A DNA stretch of 57,558 bases. It comes from CAZJAH01 sp964544155 (GTDB lineage: Bacteria; Bacteroidota; Ignavibacteria; Kapaibacteriales; UBA2268). Numbering within the stretch: position 1 is the stretch's first letter; every line of letters starts with the position of its first letter. Both the position numbers and the translations under genes were made by a program. A model generated the notes under the pieces. The model saw only the letters and a list, made by a program, of their open reading frames with translations. It ran no database searches and was not told the DNA's origin. Positions 38,101-46,125 of the stretch are shown piece after piece. Where the stretch lies: contig CAZJAH010000018.1 of assembly GCA_964544155.1 (NCBI GenBank), positions 1 through 57,558 of the forward strand. Reading direction: 5' to 3'.

Positions 38101-38239
38101 TAATCTACTAATGAGCGCAGGCCTCGGCATAAGGACTTATGTACTGCAATTTCCTTTGAAAGTAGATATTGCCTGGAGGAATCATTACAGTAAATGGTCC
38201 GATCCGGTTTGGATGTTCTCACTCGGTTACGATTTCTAA
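35144..38239 (+). CDS. Metalloprotease, beta-propeller and outer-membrane barrel fusion protein
   Basis: A 1031-residue exported protein (from ATG 35144; a TTG at 35096 adds 16 residues before the signal peptide and is unlikely). The signal peptide MIKKTILIALILILTGNTG is cleaved near LLAQ. Residues about 20-270 resemble a peptidase MA/gluzincin domain with zinc motif HHELVHAVL (HExxH) and the downstream glutamate motif NEGFAEWES. Residues about 300-590 contain TolB/PD40-type propeller repeats, e.g. SVVWSPDGKKLAFIGSE and PAWSPDSKEIFFISD. After a charged linker, residues about 690-1031 read as an Omp85/BamA-like barrel (GPRKGQRYFIGFKG, RFFLGGTENW, VFFDMGGAWDD) ending in Phe. It is probably outer-membrane anchored, with protease and propeller facing outward or into the periplasm. 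The substrate is unknown. Its stop is three bases from a convergent gene. Confidence 0.8.
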   Translation: MIKKTILIALILILTGNTGLLAQFGKNKVQYHDFDWKYIESKHFTLYYDAGSRYLAKFAAIEGEKALASIQSTLNYSINDKVPVIVYESHNDFQQTNVIGQFMPEGVGGVTELFKNRVVLPFQGDYEQFRHVIHHELVHAVLNDMFYGGSFQSALTMSGGFSIPLWMNEGFAEWESIGGMNTETDMFMRDLAISEELPSLNRLNGYLAYRGGQTFYWYVADKFGNRKVGELINKLKIFRDVDAAFKATFGKDLDDFSEEWEKDLKKYYWPDLEEFESLEEFATRITDHEEQNNFYNTSPAIAPDGTQFAYIKDDKGVFAIFVQRIDEDPDDAKKVVSSFRQQDFEDLNILTPGISWNPQSTKLAISAKSGGEDAVFITDVESGDYEKLTWGLKSITSVVWSPDGKKLAFIGSEYDKSDIYVYDFDAEELTNLTRDIFSDLNPAWSPDSKEIFFISDRLEKTEANKYTDKNYGMWYHNFEYSDIYKINIESKKIERITNDPEYIKTSIAIGPFGDQILYASDKNGIGNVYLMDLVSGNTKPITNSIAGITQITLSKDGSNLLFTAQNSGAFDIFQLRFPLEKELNIDELPLTKFRKKQKKDIEVRDVISEVDLANKEEARLKGYGDFDVEFSRQKLIEPNDDAANPEINRAEDKDVSEIDTSFTEKDYKITFTPDIIAGNPGFSTYYGFQGMTQLLFSDVLGDHQIYAQANLFLDLRNSQFMIAYSYLPKVIDYQFMGYHTSFFHLDRNAGPEDYFFRFRNFGLGAMAYYPLDLFNRFEFGADFMYLSKENVTNPEMQSVTRTMIVPRARYVHDDVLWGYFGPRKGQRYFIGFKGTPDIFSNDISFVTFDMDYRFYQPLGSNMSLALRGRGGGSFGPDAQRFFLGGTENWIDVELQDGELPFEDPEDFAFMNFEMPLRGWPVGRLTGTKFFVTNFEFRFPFLFALMAGPLPLPLQGVMGSVFFDMGGAWDDDFVSVTRNEQDELMANNLLMSAGLGIRTYVLQFPLKVDIAWRNHYSKWSDPVWMFSLGYDF

Positions 38240-38242
38240 AAG

Positions 38243-39436
38243 CTATTTTTTGATATAGATATTACCTAAAATTGTATCGCTGGTATTGTGCGAAATGATC
38301 TTTTCAATAAAAGGATCTTTAAGTACAGCGCCGGCGGGCATAAGCATCATACCTTTTTCGGTGACTATATCTTTGGCGAGTATCATTCCTTCTTTAAGTT
38401 CGGAAAGTAATACGGCTCTGATATTCGGGCCGTCATCATACTGTATACTGAGATATTGGTCCATCAGCACTACGACTCTGTGGTCATACAACTGGTTAGA
38501 GTTTCTTTTAATATCATTAATAGCTTCGGAAGGTGATTTATCAGAATAATTTAGTATTTCCTCAAAATCCAGAGGTACACGTATTATCCGTGAAATTAAT
38601 GGGATTTGCCAGCTTTTGAGCCTGTCAGGAAATCCGCTTCCGTCAATATTTTCGTAAAGATGATACAGTACATTCCCTATATCTCTGAACCGGCGCACGT
38701 CAGATACAATATCTCTTGCAGCCACCGGCACCTGGTGCATAAGCTTGTCGCTGGGCTTACCGTCGATTAGCACAGGCCTTTTCAATAAATGATCGGGTAG
38801 AAATATTCTTCCTGAATGACTAAGGTAAGCAGCAATTTCAACATCCCTGAGCTTATCTTCATCATTTGTATCATCCAATTGGCCTGCTATCCAGGTCGAA
38901 GCGCGGGCAATTCTTTTCAGGCATTCATATGAAGCCGGGATTCTGGCCTGCATGAATTGGACCACAAGCATTATCATATCCTGTATATCTTTTTCTAATT
39001 CATCGGCAAGTTCCATGAGCAGCTTGTTTTCATCGGCTAACTGAGTTTGCATTTCGCTTATTCTAACAGCCGACCGCAGCCTTGCCCTGAACTCATCCGA
39101 AATTACAGGCTTGTTGATAAAGTCGTCCGCGCCTTTGTCAAGTGCTCTGATTCTTTCCTGCCTGTCTGTGCTGGCAGTGAGCATTATAAAATAAATATTA
39201 TTGAGAGATTTGTCTGAACGGGTCTTGATAAGTACCTGAAGTCCGTCCATTTCCGGCATGGAAAGGTCGCAAATAACAACAGAAGGATTTTGGGATTTAA
39301 TAATTTCCCAGGCTGAGCTCCCGTTTTCAGCTTTATGTATAATTGATTCCGGAAAAGTGCTTTGAATGAGTTTTTCCAGAGTGATCAAAATACCCTGCTC
39401 GTCATCTGCAATGAGGAATGATAGTTTTTCTTCCAT
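38243..39436 (-). CDS. Response regulator with a degenerate HD-GYP-like output domain
   Basis: A 397-residue protein. Residues 1-125 are an intact receiver: acidic pair DDE (11-13), phosphoacceptor in ICDLSMPEMDG (Asp near 57), Thr/Ser in MLTAS and Lys in INKP. After a coiled-coil linker (about 130-160) comes a region aligned to HD-GYP phosphodiesterase, but the residues are lost: LLHDIGKI becomes YLSHSGRIF, HHExxDGSGYP becomes YENIDGSGFP, and the ARIIAVADxYDAL section becomes SRIIRVPLDFEEIL. It probably cannot hydrolyse cyclic di-GMP and may instead bind a ligand or a partner. It starts three bases after motB, in operon with motA, motB and a TPR lipoprotein, so a link to motility is likely. 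Confidence 0.82.
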   Translation of the reverse strand: MEEKLSFLIADDEQGILITLEKLIQSTFPESIIHKAENGSSAWEIIKSQNPSVVICDLSMPEMDGLQVLIKTRSDKSLNNIYFIMLTASTDRQERIRALDKGADDFINKPVISDEFRARLRSAVRISEMQTQLADENKLLMELADELEKDIQDMIMLVVQFMQARIPASYECLKRIARASTWIAGQLDDTNDEDKLRDVEIAAYLSHSGRIFLPDHLLKRPVLIDGKPSDKLMHQVPVAARDIVSDVRRFRDIGNVLYHLYENIDGSGFPDRLKSWQIPLISRIIRVPLDFEEILNYSDKSPSEAINDIKRNSNQLYDHRVVVLMDQYLSIQYDDGPNIRAVLLSELKEGMILAKDIVTEKGMMLMPAGAVLKDPFIEKIISHNTSDTILGNIYIKK

Positions 39437-39439
39437 TTA

Positions 39440-40363
39440 TTATTCCGTATTTACTGTTTCAAGAAATTGATTTGCAGTAAGCTGCTTGATCAGAATACTG
39501 ATCCTTCTGTTCGATATATCAAAAGGATTATCCGGATTTCTTAATTTATTATCTGAGTACCCTGTAACCTTTTTTATCTGGCCTTCCCACATACCGTTTT
39601 TCTCAAGAATCCTTCTTGCAGAATTAGCCCTGTCGGCGGATAATTCCCAGTTAGTATATCCGCTGCCGCTTCCGAAAGAACGGCTGTCGGTATGGCCTTC
39701 CACCTCGACATAGTTAGAAAGCTTTCCAATTTCGGAAGCAAGCCGGATTAAAATATTTCGGGCTTCTGGCTTAAGATTGCTGCTTCCTATTTCGAAAAAG
39801 AGAGATTCGGTAGATTCGATCAGTTCAATTCTTAAACCCTCTTTTGTCATCTCAATTTTAATGGAAGAAAGAATGTTTTCGAGCTCAGGTTCCTGCCGCA
39901 TTCGTTCCTTAAACATCTCTTTAAGCGCGTCGCCGATTTTTGCAACTTTCTGCGCGGCCCAGACACTGTCCTGAATTGCTTTTTCTTTCAGGCGTTCAAC
40001 CACTGAATCCCTCATTTCGTTGTCGAAGCTGATAATAAAAGATTCATCGCCCGATTCATCGCCTTCGTTACCGCGGCCGGTTTCTCTAACAAAGTCGATA
40101 CCTAAATCAATGGGAACAGTTCTTTCGCCGGTAATAAAGTTAAAAGCTCCCGGATCTTTGAAATAAGAAGCTACCTGCTCTTTAACATCCTCACTGGAAG
40201 CTAATATCCACATAACAATGAAGAAAGCCATCATAGCCGTGACAAAATCGGCGTAAGCCACTTTCCAGGCTCCGCCATGGTGGCCGTGACCGCCTCCTTT
40301 TCGTTTCTTTTTTATTATAATCGGTTGTTCTTTGCCCGATTGCCTATCGTGATCTTCAGCCAT
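39440..40363 (-). CDS. motB: Flagellar motor stator protein MotB
   Basis: A 307-residue stator subunit. A His/Gly/Lys-rich cytoplasmic start (KRKGGGHGHHGGAWK) is followed by one TM segment containing the proton-conducting Asp (AYADFVTAMMAFFIVMWILAS, Asp39). A plug and linker follow, then an OmpA/MotB peptidoglycan-binding domain with VEVEGHTDSRSF and LSADRANSARRIL (about 220-255). It anchors the stator ring to peptidoglycan and couples ion flow to rotation. It lies 12 bp after motA. No other flagellar gene is in the window. Confidence 0.94.
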   Translation of the reverse strand: MAEDHDRQSGKEQPIIIKKKRKGGGHGHHGGAWKVAYADFVTAMMAFFIVMWILASSEDVKEQVASYFKDPGAFNFITGERTVPIDLGIDFVRETGRGNEGDESGDESFIISFDNEMRDSVVERLKEKAIQDSVWAAQKVAKIGDALKEMFKERMRQEPELENILSSIKIEMTKEGLRIELIESTESLFFEIGSSNLKPEARNILIRLASEIGKLSNYVEVEGHTDSRSFGSGSGYTNWELSADRANSARRILEKNGMWEGQIKKVTGYSDNKLRNPDNPFDISNRRISILIKQLTANQFLETVNTE

Positions 40364-40375
40364 AATGAGCTTATA

Positions 40376-41239
40376 TTAACCTTTTTTAACAGCTTCTTCA
40401 GTTTCAGTGAATGACGGCCTGCTTTCAGGATCGATAGCGCGTCTGCCGTATTCAATGGCTACCGCTGCCGGAGCGCCTTTAGCAAATGACAGCAGGGATG
40501 CTTTTATACATTCCAGATATTTGGCTTCTTTCTTTACTATAGAATCCATATTTCTTGCAAGCGGCCCGACAAATCCGTATGACAAAAGCACACCCATAAA
40601 AGTTCCTACAAGTGCTCCGCCTACTTTCGCGCCTACAGTGGCCGCTCCCTGATCGATCACTCCCATAGTTACGATGATACCGAGCACAGCGGCAACAATT
40701 CCTAAGCCGGGAAGGGCGTCGGCTACTAAATTGAGCTGAGCCGGAGGCTCGTGTTCTTCTTCATGGATAGTTTCCAGATCGAGATCCATAAGCTCCTCAA
40801 GGTCATGCGCAGGAACTCCGCCGCTAAGCACAACTTTCAGTGTGTCACAAAGAAATTCCACTGCGTGGTGATTTGCCAAAAATGACGGATATTTCGATAT
40901 AATGGAACTGGATTCGGGATTTTCTACATGCTGTTCCAGGGCAATAAGGCCGTCGCGTTTGGCGAACTGGAAGAGCTCATACATAAGCTTCAGTAAATCC
41001 ACATATGCCTGTTTGTTCACCCTGGGGCCTTTGATTGTGGCCATAGCGCCGTTGATGATCTTTTTATTCATCGATAGAGAATTGGATATTACCATCGATC
41101 CTATGGCGGCGCCGCCTATAATTACATATTCCTGCGGATGAAGAAAAACTCCAAGCGCCCCCATTTCGAAATTGGCGGCCATTAGGAAGCCCCCAAACAC
41201 GGTTAAGAATACAAAAATGAAACCTAGTATTACAAACAT
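40376..41239 (-). CDS. motA: Flagellar motor stator protein MotA
   Basis: A 287-residue inner-membrane protein with four TM segments, matching the MotA family. It starts MFVILGFIFVFLTVFGGFLM; the second TM pair is LPGLGIVAAVLGIIVTMGVI and VGALVGTFMGVLLSYGFVGP, the region containing the two conserved prolines of the motor-coupling loop. It forms the pentameric ring around the MotB dimer. It is the second gene in the minus-strand operon, 20 bp after the TPR lipoprotein and 12 bp before motB. Confidence 0.95.
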   Translation of the reverse strand: MFVILGFIFVFLTVFGGFLMAANFEMGALGVFLHPQEYVIIGGAAIGSMVISNSLSMNKKIINGAMATIKGPRVNKQAYVDLLKLMYELFQFAKRDGLIALEQHVENPESSSIISKYPSFLANHHAVEFLCDTLKVVLSGGVPAHDLEELMDLDLETIHEEEHEPPAQLNLVADALPGLGIVAAVLGIIVTMGVIDQGAATVGAKVGGALVGTFMGVLLSYGFVGPLARNMDSIVKKEAKYLECIKASLLSFAKGAPAAVAIEYGRRAIDPESRPSFTETEEAVKKG

Positions 41240-41259
41240 CTCATTCCTGAAAAATTATT

Positions 41260-42861
41260 TTATCTTATTTCTTCTAATTTATTCCTGACACTTTCCAGGC
41301 CAGGATCAATATCAAGGGCTTTTTGATAAGCTTTTGCCGCTTTTTCAATTTTGCCCGCTTCTTTATATATATCGCCCATATGTTCAAAAACTTCAGCGCT
41401 TTCACCGCCTTTTTCGACAGTTTTTTCAATATATTTTACGGCTTTATCAATATTTCCCAGTTTATAATGTACCCAGGCATAAGTATCAAGATAGCTTGGG
41501 TTATCGGGATGCACTGCAATGGCGGCTTTGATAAGCCGAAGGGCTTTCTCCAGGTTCGCTCCCCTTAAAGATAGTGTGTAAGCGTAATTGTTGGCGGCAA
41601 GCGGGTTGCCCGGATCTATTTCCAATGCACGGGAATAGGCCTTGTCTGATTTTTCATACTCTTCAAGATTATCATATACTATTCCTTTTTGAATCCATAG
41701 ATCCACGTTTGTAGAATCTATTGCTTCTGCTTTATCAAACCAGTCTTCCGCGGTTTCAACATCGCCGGATAAAGCTTTGGAAGAAGCGGCATAAATCGGG
41801 AAAAGAATTATTTCGGGGAATCTATCTAATCCCTTTGTGAATATACTGTCTGCTTCAGGATAATTCTCTCTTGAGAAATAAAAGAAGCCGTAGCGCAGAT
41901 AAATATCAGGGTTGTCATCATTAACTTTTAGTGCCCGGGAATAAAGGCTTTCCGCTTTGGATGAATCATTAATTTGGTCGGCAAGCATGGCCGAGAAAAA
42001 ATTCAGTTTCCATTCGGTATAAAACCGGCTGTCGATTTTATCAAGATATTCCGCTATGGTTTTGTTTTGTATAATGTCCTGATCATTTAATAAATATGAA
42101 GCTGTATACTCATAGATTTCAGCCAGGCGATCGCCGTAAGTATTTGTTTCAAATAATTTTAATGTATTAATGGCTTTCTCAAAATTTTTGTTATCGAGAT
42201 AATATGATAGTATTTGTAAAGCAGTAGACTGTTCGGGTTTTTTTTCGAATAATTCCACAAGAATGTCTATATATTCATCCTCCATCTCTAATTTATTATA
42301 AAGCCCGGCCAGATTATTCATTATACTTTCATCATACTTTTCTTCGAGCATATCTTTGTAAATTCTTATGGCTTTATCCGGGTCTTTAAACTCATATATC
42401 TTCGCTAAAGTAAGCTTAGCTTTTCTTGAATCTTCTAATTCCAGAATCCTTTTCAGTGCCGCTTCTGCTTTATTAAGGTCGAATTTCAGAAAATACAATT
42501 CTGCTTTTAAGTACAATGCAGGCATAAAATCGGGTTTAATACTAAGGCTCAGGGAATTATAATCCAGAGCCAGTCCGATCTTTCCAATTTCCTTATAGCT
42601 TTTTGCCATGAAGTAAGCAATAGCATGAGAGGAATCAATTTTTAGAGCCTGCTGAAAAATAATAATAGCTTCGGCATGTTTATTTCTTTGCTGAAGATTT
42701 GAAGCTTCTATCACGTAATTCCTTGCTTCCTGATAAATGCGGCTGGTATCTATCATTTGAGTATTGTTATCCAACCCTTCCCGGTATGATTCTTTACCCG
42801 CGGAGCAGGCAATTAATATTAATGAAAACGCCGCGGCTAAATATATTAGTTTTATATTCAT
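41260..42861 (-). CDS. TPR-repeat lipoprotein
   Basis: A 533-residue exported protein with a lipobox LILIACSAG (Cys19). The mature part is almost entirely TPR or TPR-like helical pairs, about twelve in total, with clear ones such as YEKSDKAYSRALEIDPGNPLAANNYAY and AGKIEKAAKAYQKALDIDPG near the C-terminus. TPR lipoproteins are scaffolds; the partner is unknown. Its position directly upstream of motA (20 bp, same strand) suggests a role at the motor, perhaps in gliding- or flagella-linked envelope assembly, but this is inference from context. Confidence 0.8.
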   Translation of the reverse strand: MNIKLIYLAAAFSLILIACSAGKESYREGLDNNTQMIDTSRIYQEARNYVIEASNLQQRNKHAEAIIIFQQALKIDSSHAIAYFMAKSYKEIGKIGLALDYNSLSLSIKPDFMPALYLKAELYFLKFDLNKAEAALKRILELEDSRKAKLTLAKIYEFKDPDKAIRIYKDMLEEKYDESIMNNLAGLYNKLEMEDEYIDILVELFEKKPEQSTALQILSYYLDNKNFEKAINTLKLFETNTYGDRLAEIYEYTASYLLNDQDIIQNKTIAEYLDKIDSRFYTEWKLNFFSAMLADQINDSSKAESLYSRALKVNDDNPDIYLRYGFFYFSRENYPEADSIFTKGLDRFPEIILFPIYAASSKALSGDVETAEDWFDKAEAIDSTNVDLWIQKGIVYDNLEEYEKSDKAYSRALEIDPGNPLAANNYAYTLSLRGANLEKALRLIKAAIAVHPDNPSYLDTYAWVHYKLGNIDKAVKYIEKTVEKGGESAEVFEHMGDIYKEAGKIEKAAKAYQKALDIDPGLESVRNKLEEIR

Positions 42862-42955
42862 TCTATCTTATGTGAAATTAAATTCTAAATAAATGTTCAG
42901 GAAAGTTTAAAAATACTAATTTATCGGGTATATATTTCGAAAAAATGCGACAGGT

Positions 42956-42985
42956 AAAAAAAACCCGCGACTTAAAAGCCGCGGG
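42956..42985 (-). terminator. Rho-independent terminator after rpmB
   Basis: On the minus strand, the stem CCCGCG/CGCGGG with a 10-base loop is followed by eight T (42963 down to 42956). It lies 25 bases after the rpmB stop. Confidence 0.85.
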
Positions 42986-43010
42986 AAATAACATCTAATG
43001 TTCAAAAGCT

Positions 43011-43241
43011 TTATTTTGAGGCAGCTTTGATCTCTTTGCTCATTGCGTAATAGCCTTTTTTGTCAAGGGTTTTAAGAGCTCTTGCCGTTAGCTTTAATGT
43101 AACAAAACGCTTTTCATCGGGCAGCCAAATCTTTTTCTTCTGTAAGTTAGGAAGAAAGCGCCTTTTGGTTTTATTATTAGCGTGCGAAACATTGTTTCCC
43201 GTTAAAGGTCCTTTACCTGTTAAATCACACTTTCTGGCCAT
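43011..43241 (-). CDS. rpmB: 50S ribosomal protein L28
   Basis: A 76-residue protein beginning MARKCDLTGKGPLTGNNVSH, the standard L28 start, and continuing with NNKTKRRFLPNLQ and TARALKTLDKKGY. I use ATG at 43241; an in-frame TTG at 43256 adds five residues without support, and the intervening GAGG is a good Shine-Dalgarno sequence. Only one Cys is present near the N-terminus, so this is the zinc-free form. The gene is monocistronic, with a terminator following. In Bacteroidota rpmB is often adjacent to rpmG; that is not the case here. Confidence 0.96.
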   Translation of the reverse strand: MARKCDLTGKGPLTGNNVSHANNKTKRRFLPNLQKKKIWLPDEKRFVTLKLTARALKTLDKKGYYAMSKEIKAASK

Positions 43242-43504
43242 TGTTTCAATCCTCAATCAATATTATTTCAATAGAAAAAACAATTTAATACAATTTTATA
43301 AAATATGCAAATTTTTAAGGCAAAACATATTGCTAATTCAAATAAACAAAAAATTAATATCAAATTTTAAATAATATTTGCGATTTTACTATTGATAATT
43401 AAAAAAATATTATTTACATTAGCTATTGGTTATCCACAGTACCGGCTAAAACTACGGATAACCGCCACACTCATTTTATTTTAATTTTTTTTAGGAGTTC
43501 AGTT
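43242..43504. other. Divergent promoter region between rpmB and gdhA
   Basis: AT-rich 263-bp gap that must hold the promoters of two divergent genes. I could not identify convincing TTG-21-TAnnTTTG pairs on either strand. GGAG at 43493-43496 is the gdhA ribosome-binding site. Confidence 0.5.
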
Positions 43505-44848
43505 ATGACTATGAGTATCGATGATTTTATGGCCGATGTTCAGGCAAAGAATCCGTCACAACCGGAATTTATCCAGGCTGTTCACGAAGTAATAGGATCG
43601 CTGCTGCCTCTGGTTGAAAAGCACCATCCCGAATATGCAAAAGCAAAAATTCTCGAACGAATTGTAGAACCTGAAAGGGTAATCATTTTCAGGATACCCT
43701 GGACAGACGATAACGGGGATGTACAGGTTAACCGCGGTTTCCGTGTGGAGTTCAACAGCGCTATTGGCCCATATAAGGGCGGGCTGCGATTTCATCCGAG
43801 TGTAAATCTGGGCATACTTAAGTTTTTAGGATTTGAACAGGTATTCAAAAACAGCCTTACTACCCTGCCAATGGGCGGCGGTAAAGGCGGTTCAGATTTC
43901 GACCCCAAGGGTAAATCAGACAATGAAGTTATGAGTTTCTGCCAGAGCTTTATGACTGAGCTTTTCCGTCATATAGGCCCGAATACAGACGTTCCCGCCG
44001 GTGATATAGGAGTTGGCGGACGCGAGATCGGCTATCTTTTTGGCCAGTACAAAAGGATAAAAAACGCCTTTGAAGGAGTACTGACCGGCAAAGGTATATC
44101 ATGGGGCGGTTCGCTCATAAGGCCTGAAGCCACTGGATACGGTACTGTATATTTTGCTGCTAATATGATGGCCACAAAAGGCGATTCCTTCGAAGGTAAA
44201 ACGGTTTCGGTATCAGGCTCGGGTAATGTGGCTCAATTCGCCGTAGAAAAAGTTAATGAACTTGGCGGTAAAGTTGTTACTTTGTCTGATTCGAGCGGAT
44301 ATATAGTTGATATGGACGGCATCAAAGGCGAAAAATGGGAATTCATTATGGATCTTAAGAATGTCCGCCGCGGAAGAATTAGGGAATATGCCGAGAAATT
44401 CGGTTGTGAATACCACGACGGGCTGGGAGTGTGGAATGTTCCCGTTGATGTTGCCCTGCCTTGCGCAACTCAGAATGAACTAAATGGCGACGAAGCGAAA
44501 ACTCTTATTTCGAACGGCTGCAAAGTTGTGGCTGAAGGGGCTAATATGCCCTCTACTACAGAAGCAGTTGATGTATTCCTTAATGAAGGTATACTATTCG
44601 GGCCCGGCAAGGCCGCCAACGCCGGAGGAGTAGCAGTTTCCGGACTGGAGATGTCGCAGAATTCACTCAGATTCTCATGGACAAGGGAAGAAGTCGATAA
44701 TAAACTGCAAAGAATAATGAAAGATATTCATGACGCTTCATACGAAGCAGCAGAAAAATACAGTAAAAAAGGAAATTACGTTGACGGCGCCAATATCGCG
44801 GGCTTCCTGAAAGTCGCCGATGCGATGATGGCGCAGGGCGCTGTATAA
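43505..44848 (+). CDS. gdhA: NADP-specific glutamate dehydrogenase, hexameric class I
   Basis: A 447-residue enzyme of the GdhA type that makes glutamate from 2-oxoglutarate and ammonium. It has NRGFRVEFNSAIGPYKGGLRFHP-type text (about 77-99), the catalytic-lysine loop LPMGGGKGGSDFDPKGKSD (about 120-138), and a Rossmann motif SGSGNVAQFAVEKV followed by SDSSGYI, in which the Ser at the end of beta-2 favours NADP(H). The N-terminal extension MTMSIDDFMADVQAKNP is typical of this class. It is monocistronic, with a good Shine-Dalgarno sequence and a terminator. The paralogue at 24664-25950 belongs to the shorter catabolic class. Confidence 0.95.
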   Translation: MTMSIDDFMADVQAKNPSQPEFIQAVHEVIGSLLPLVEKHHPEYAKAKILERIVEPERVIIFRIPWTDDNGDVQVNRGFRVEFNSAIGPYKGGLRFHPSVNLGILKFLGFEQVFKNSLTTLPMGGGKGGSDFDPKGKSDNEVMSFCQSFMTELFRHIGPNTDVPAGDIGVGGREIGYLFGQYKRIKNAFEGVLTGKGISWGGSLIRPEATGYGTVYFAANMMATKGDSFEGKTVSVSGSGNVAQFAVEKVNELGGKVVTLSDSSGYIVDMDGIKGEKWEFIMDLKNVRRGRIREYAEKFGCEYHDGLGVWNVPVDVALPCATQNELNGDEAKTLISNGCKVVAEGANMPSTTEAVDVFLNEGILFGPGKAANAGGVAVSGLEMSQNSLRFSWTREEVDNKLQRIMKDIHDASYEAAEKYSKKGNYVDGANIAGFLKVADAMMAQGAV

Positions 44849-44883
44849 GAACTTATTTGATTTAAAATATCAATCTTCAAAGT

Positions 44884-44915
44884 CTGTCTCCGGCCTGTCC
44901 GGAGGCAGTTTTTTT
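44884..44915 (+). terminator. Rho-independent terminator after gdhA
   Basis: Stem CTGTCTCCGG/CCGGAGGCAG with loop CCTGT and a T7 tail. It ends at the 3' end of the convergent glycosyltransferase gene. Confidence 0.88.
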
Positions 44916-46125
44916 ATTTGCCGCTAAGCTTGGTGTAGCTGTCGTATATCTTTTTAACTGACCTCATCCATGTATGATTATTAATAATGAAATTCCGGGC
45001 GGCCTTTCCCAGCTTAACGGCTCTGTCAGGATTTCTCATAAGGCTTAAAACGGAATGGGCATATTCCGCCGGATTATCGCAGACTATAAGGCCTTCGTTA
45101 TTTCCGGCGCGGATACCCTGAGCTGAAACCGATGTTGCCACAACGGGCAGTTCCATGGCCATGGCTTCCAGTATTTTTATCCTTACTCCTCCGCCAACAA
45201 GAAGGGGGGCTATATAGATGGAAGAAGAATTCATATATGGCTTAATGCTGTCCACAAAACCCAATCCTTTTACACCGAGATGTTCCATTTTCATGAATCT
45301 TGAGGGCAGCCCTCTCCCGGCCAACAAAAGCCGCGCGTCAGGATATTCACCGCGTATTAATGGCATGACTTCATCTAAAAACCAATCCACGGCGTCCACA
45401 TTGTGAATCCAATTGTAATTGGTAGCGAGTATCATCTGTCCGGAATTTCTTTCGATACCATCATCAGGGCGCCATTCATCAGTATTTACTCCGGCAGTAA
45501 CGGTAAGGCATTTGAAATTTTGAATTTCGCTCTCTGCAATTTTTTGATCTCTGTCAGTTACCGGAAAACAAATGTCGGCAAGTGAGAGCAGCTGATATTC
45601 TCTATGCCTGAGTTTTTTGGCCTGGCAGGAAATGAATAATTTCCTGGGATCAAAACCGTGAAGAATATCGGCATATCTCTGCCATATTTCCCATTCGAGG
45701 TTATGCATTCTTATGCCGGTAACCGCTTTGCTATGCCTCGCGGCATATAGGGCTGGTATAGCCATTGATACATGGTCGGCATGGATGGCGTCAAATTCAT
45801 GTGTATTTAATACTTTATCAAGGGATTTAAAAACATTTTTTGAAAGCTGTTTGGAAATATACAAAGGCTCTTTTTGGAATAATGATTTAAATATCCTCCG
45901 GGGTGTATTCCTGATGGAATGTTCGCAAATGTGAATCCTGCCGTATTTTGATGCTTCTTCGAGGTATTTATCATCGGGTTTTCTTTCAACAAGGCAGAAA
46001 AAATCAATATCAGCGCCGCAGTATGCCAAATACTTTAAAATATTGGCAATACCAATTTTGCCGCCGTCAGTCATTGGAAACGGAAATTGAGGTGATAGCT
46101 GTAATATTCTCAGTTTTTTTTCCAT
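44914..46125 (-). CDS. Glycosyltransferase family 4 (sugar transferase)
   Basis: A 403-residue GT-B glycosyltransferase. The N-terminus PQFPFPMTDGGKIGIANILK (about 12-31) is the acceptor-domain glycine loop. The donor half has NYNWIHNVDAVDWFLDEVMP (about 232-251), LLLAGRGLPS, and the donor signature PLLVGGGVRIKILEAMAMELPVVATSVSAQG (about 311-341) with the E-x6-A-type motif. This resembles the sugar-transferase subgroup used in polysaccharide assembly. It is the last gene of a minus-strand glycosylation cluster and overlaps the preceding GT2 gene by 16 bases. Sugar and acceptor are unknown. Confidence 0.9.
   Translation of the reverse strand: MEKKLRILQLSPQFPFPMTDGGKIGIANILKYLAYCGADIDFFCLVERKPDDKYLEEASKYGRIHICEHSIRNTPRRIFKSLFQKEPLYISKQLSKNVFKSLDKVLNTHEFDAIHADHVSMAIPALYAARHSKAVTGIRMHNLEWEIWQRYADILHGFDPRKLFISCQAKKLRHREYQLLSLADICFPVTDRDQKIAESEIQNFKCLTVTAGVNTDEWRPDDGIERNSGQMILATNYNWIHNVDAVDWFLDEVMPLIRGEYPDARLLLAGRGLPSRFMKMEHLGVKGLGFVDSIKPYMNSSSIYIAPLLVGGGVRIKILEAMAMELPVVATSVSAQGIRAGNNEGLIVCDNPAEYAHSVLSLMRNPDRAVKLGKAARNFIINNHTWMRSVKKIYDSYTKLSGK

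Noticed and set aside
38243..39436. Active cyclic-di-GMP phosphodiesterase
   Set aside because: HD, DGSGYP-adjacent histidines and following Asp residues are substituted.
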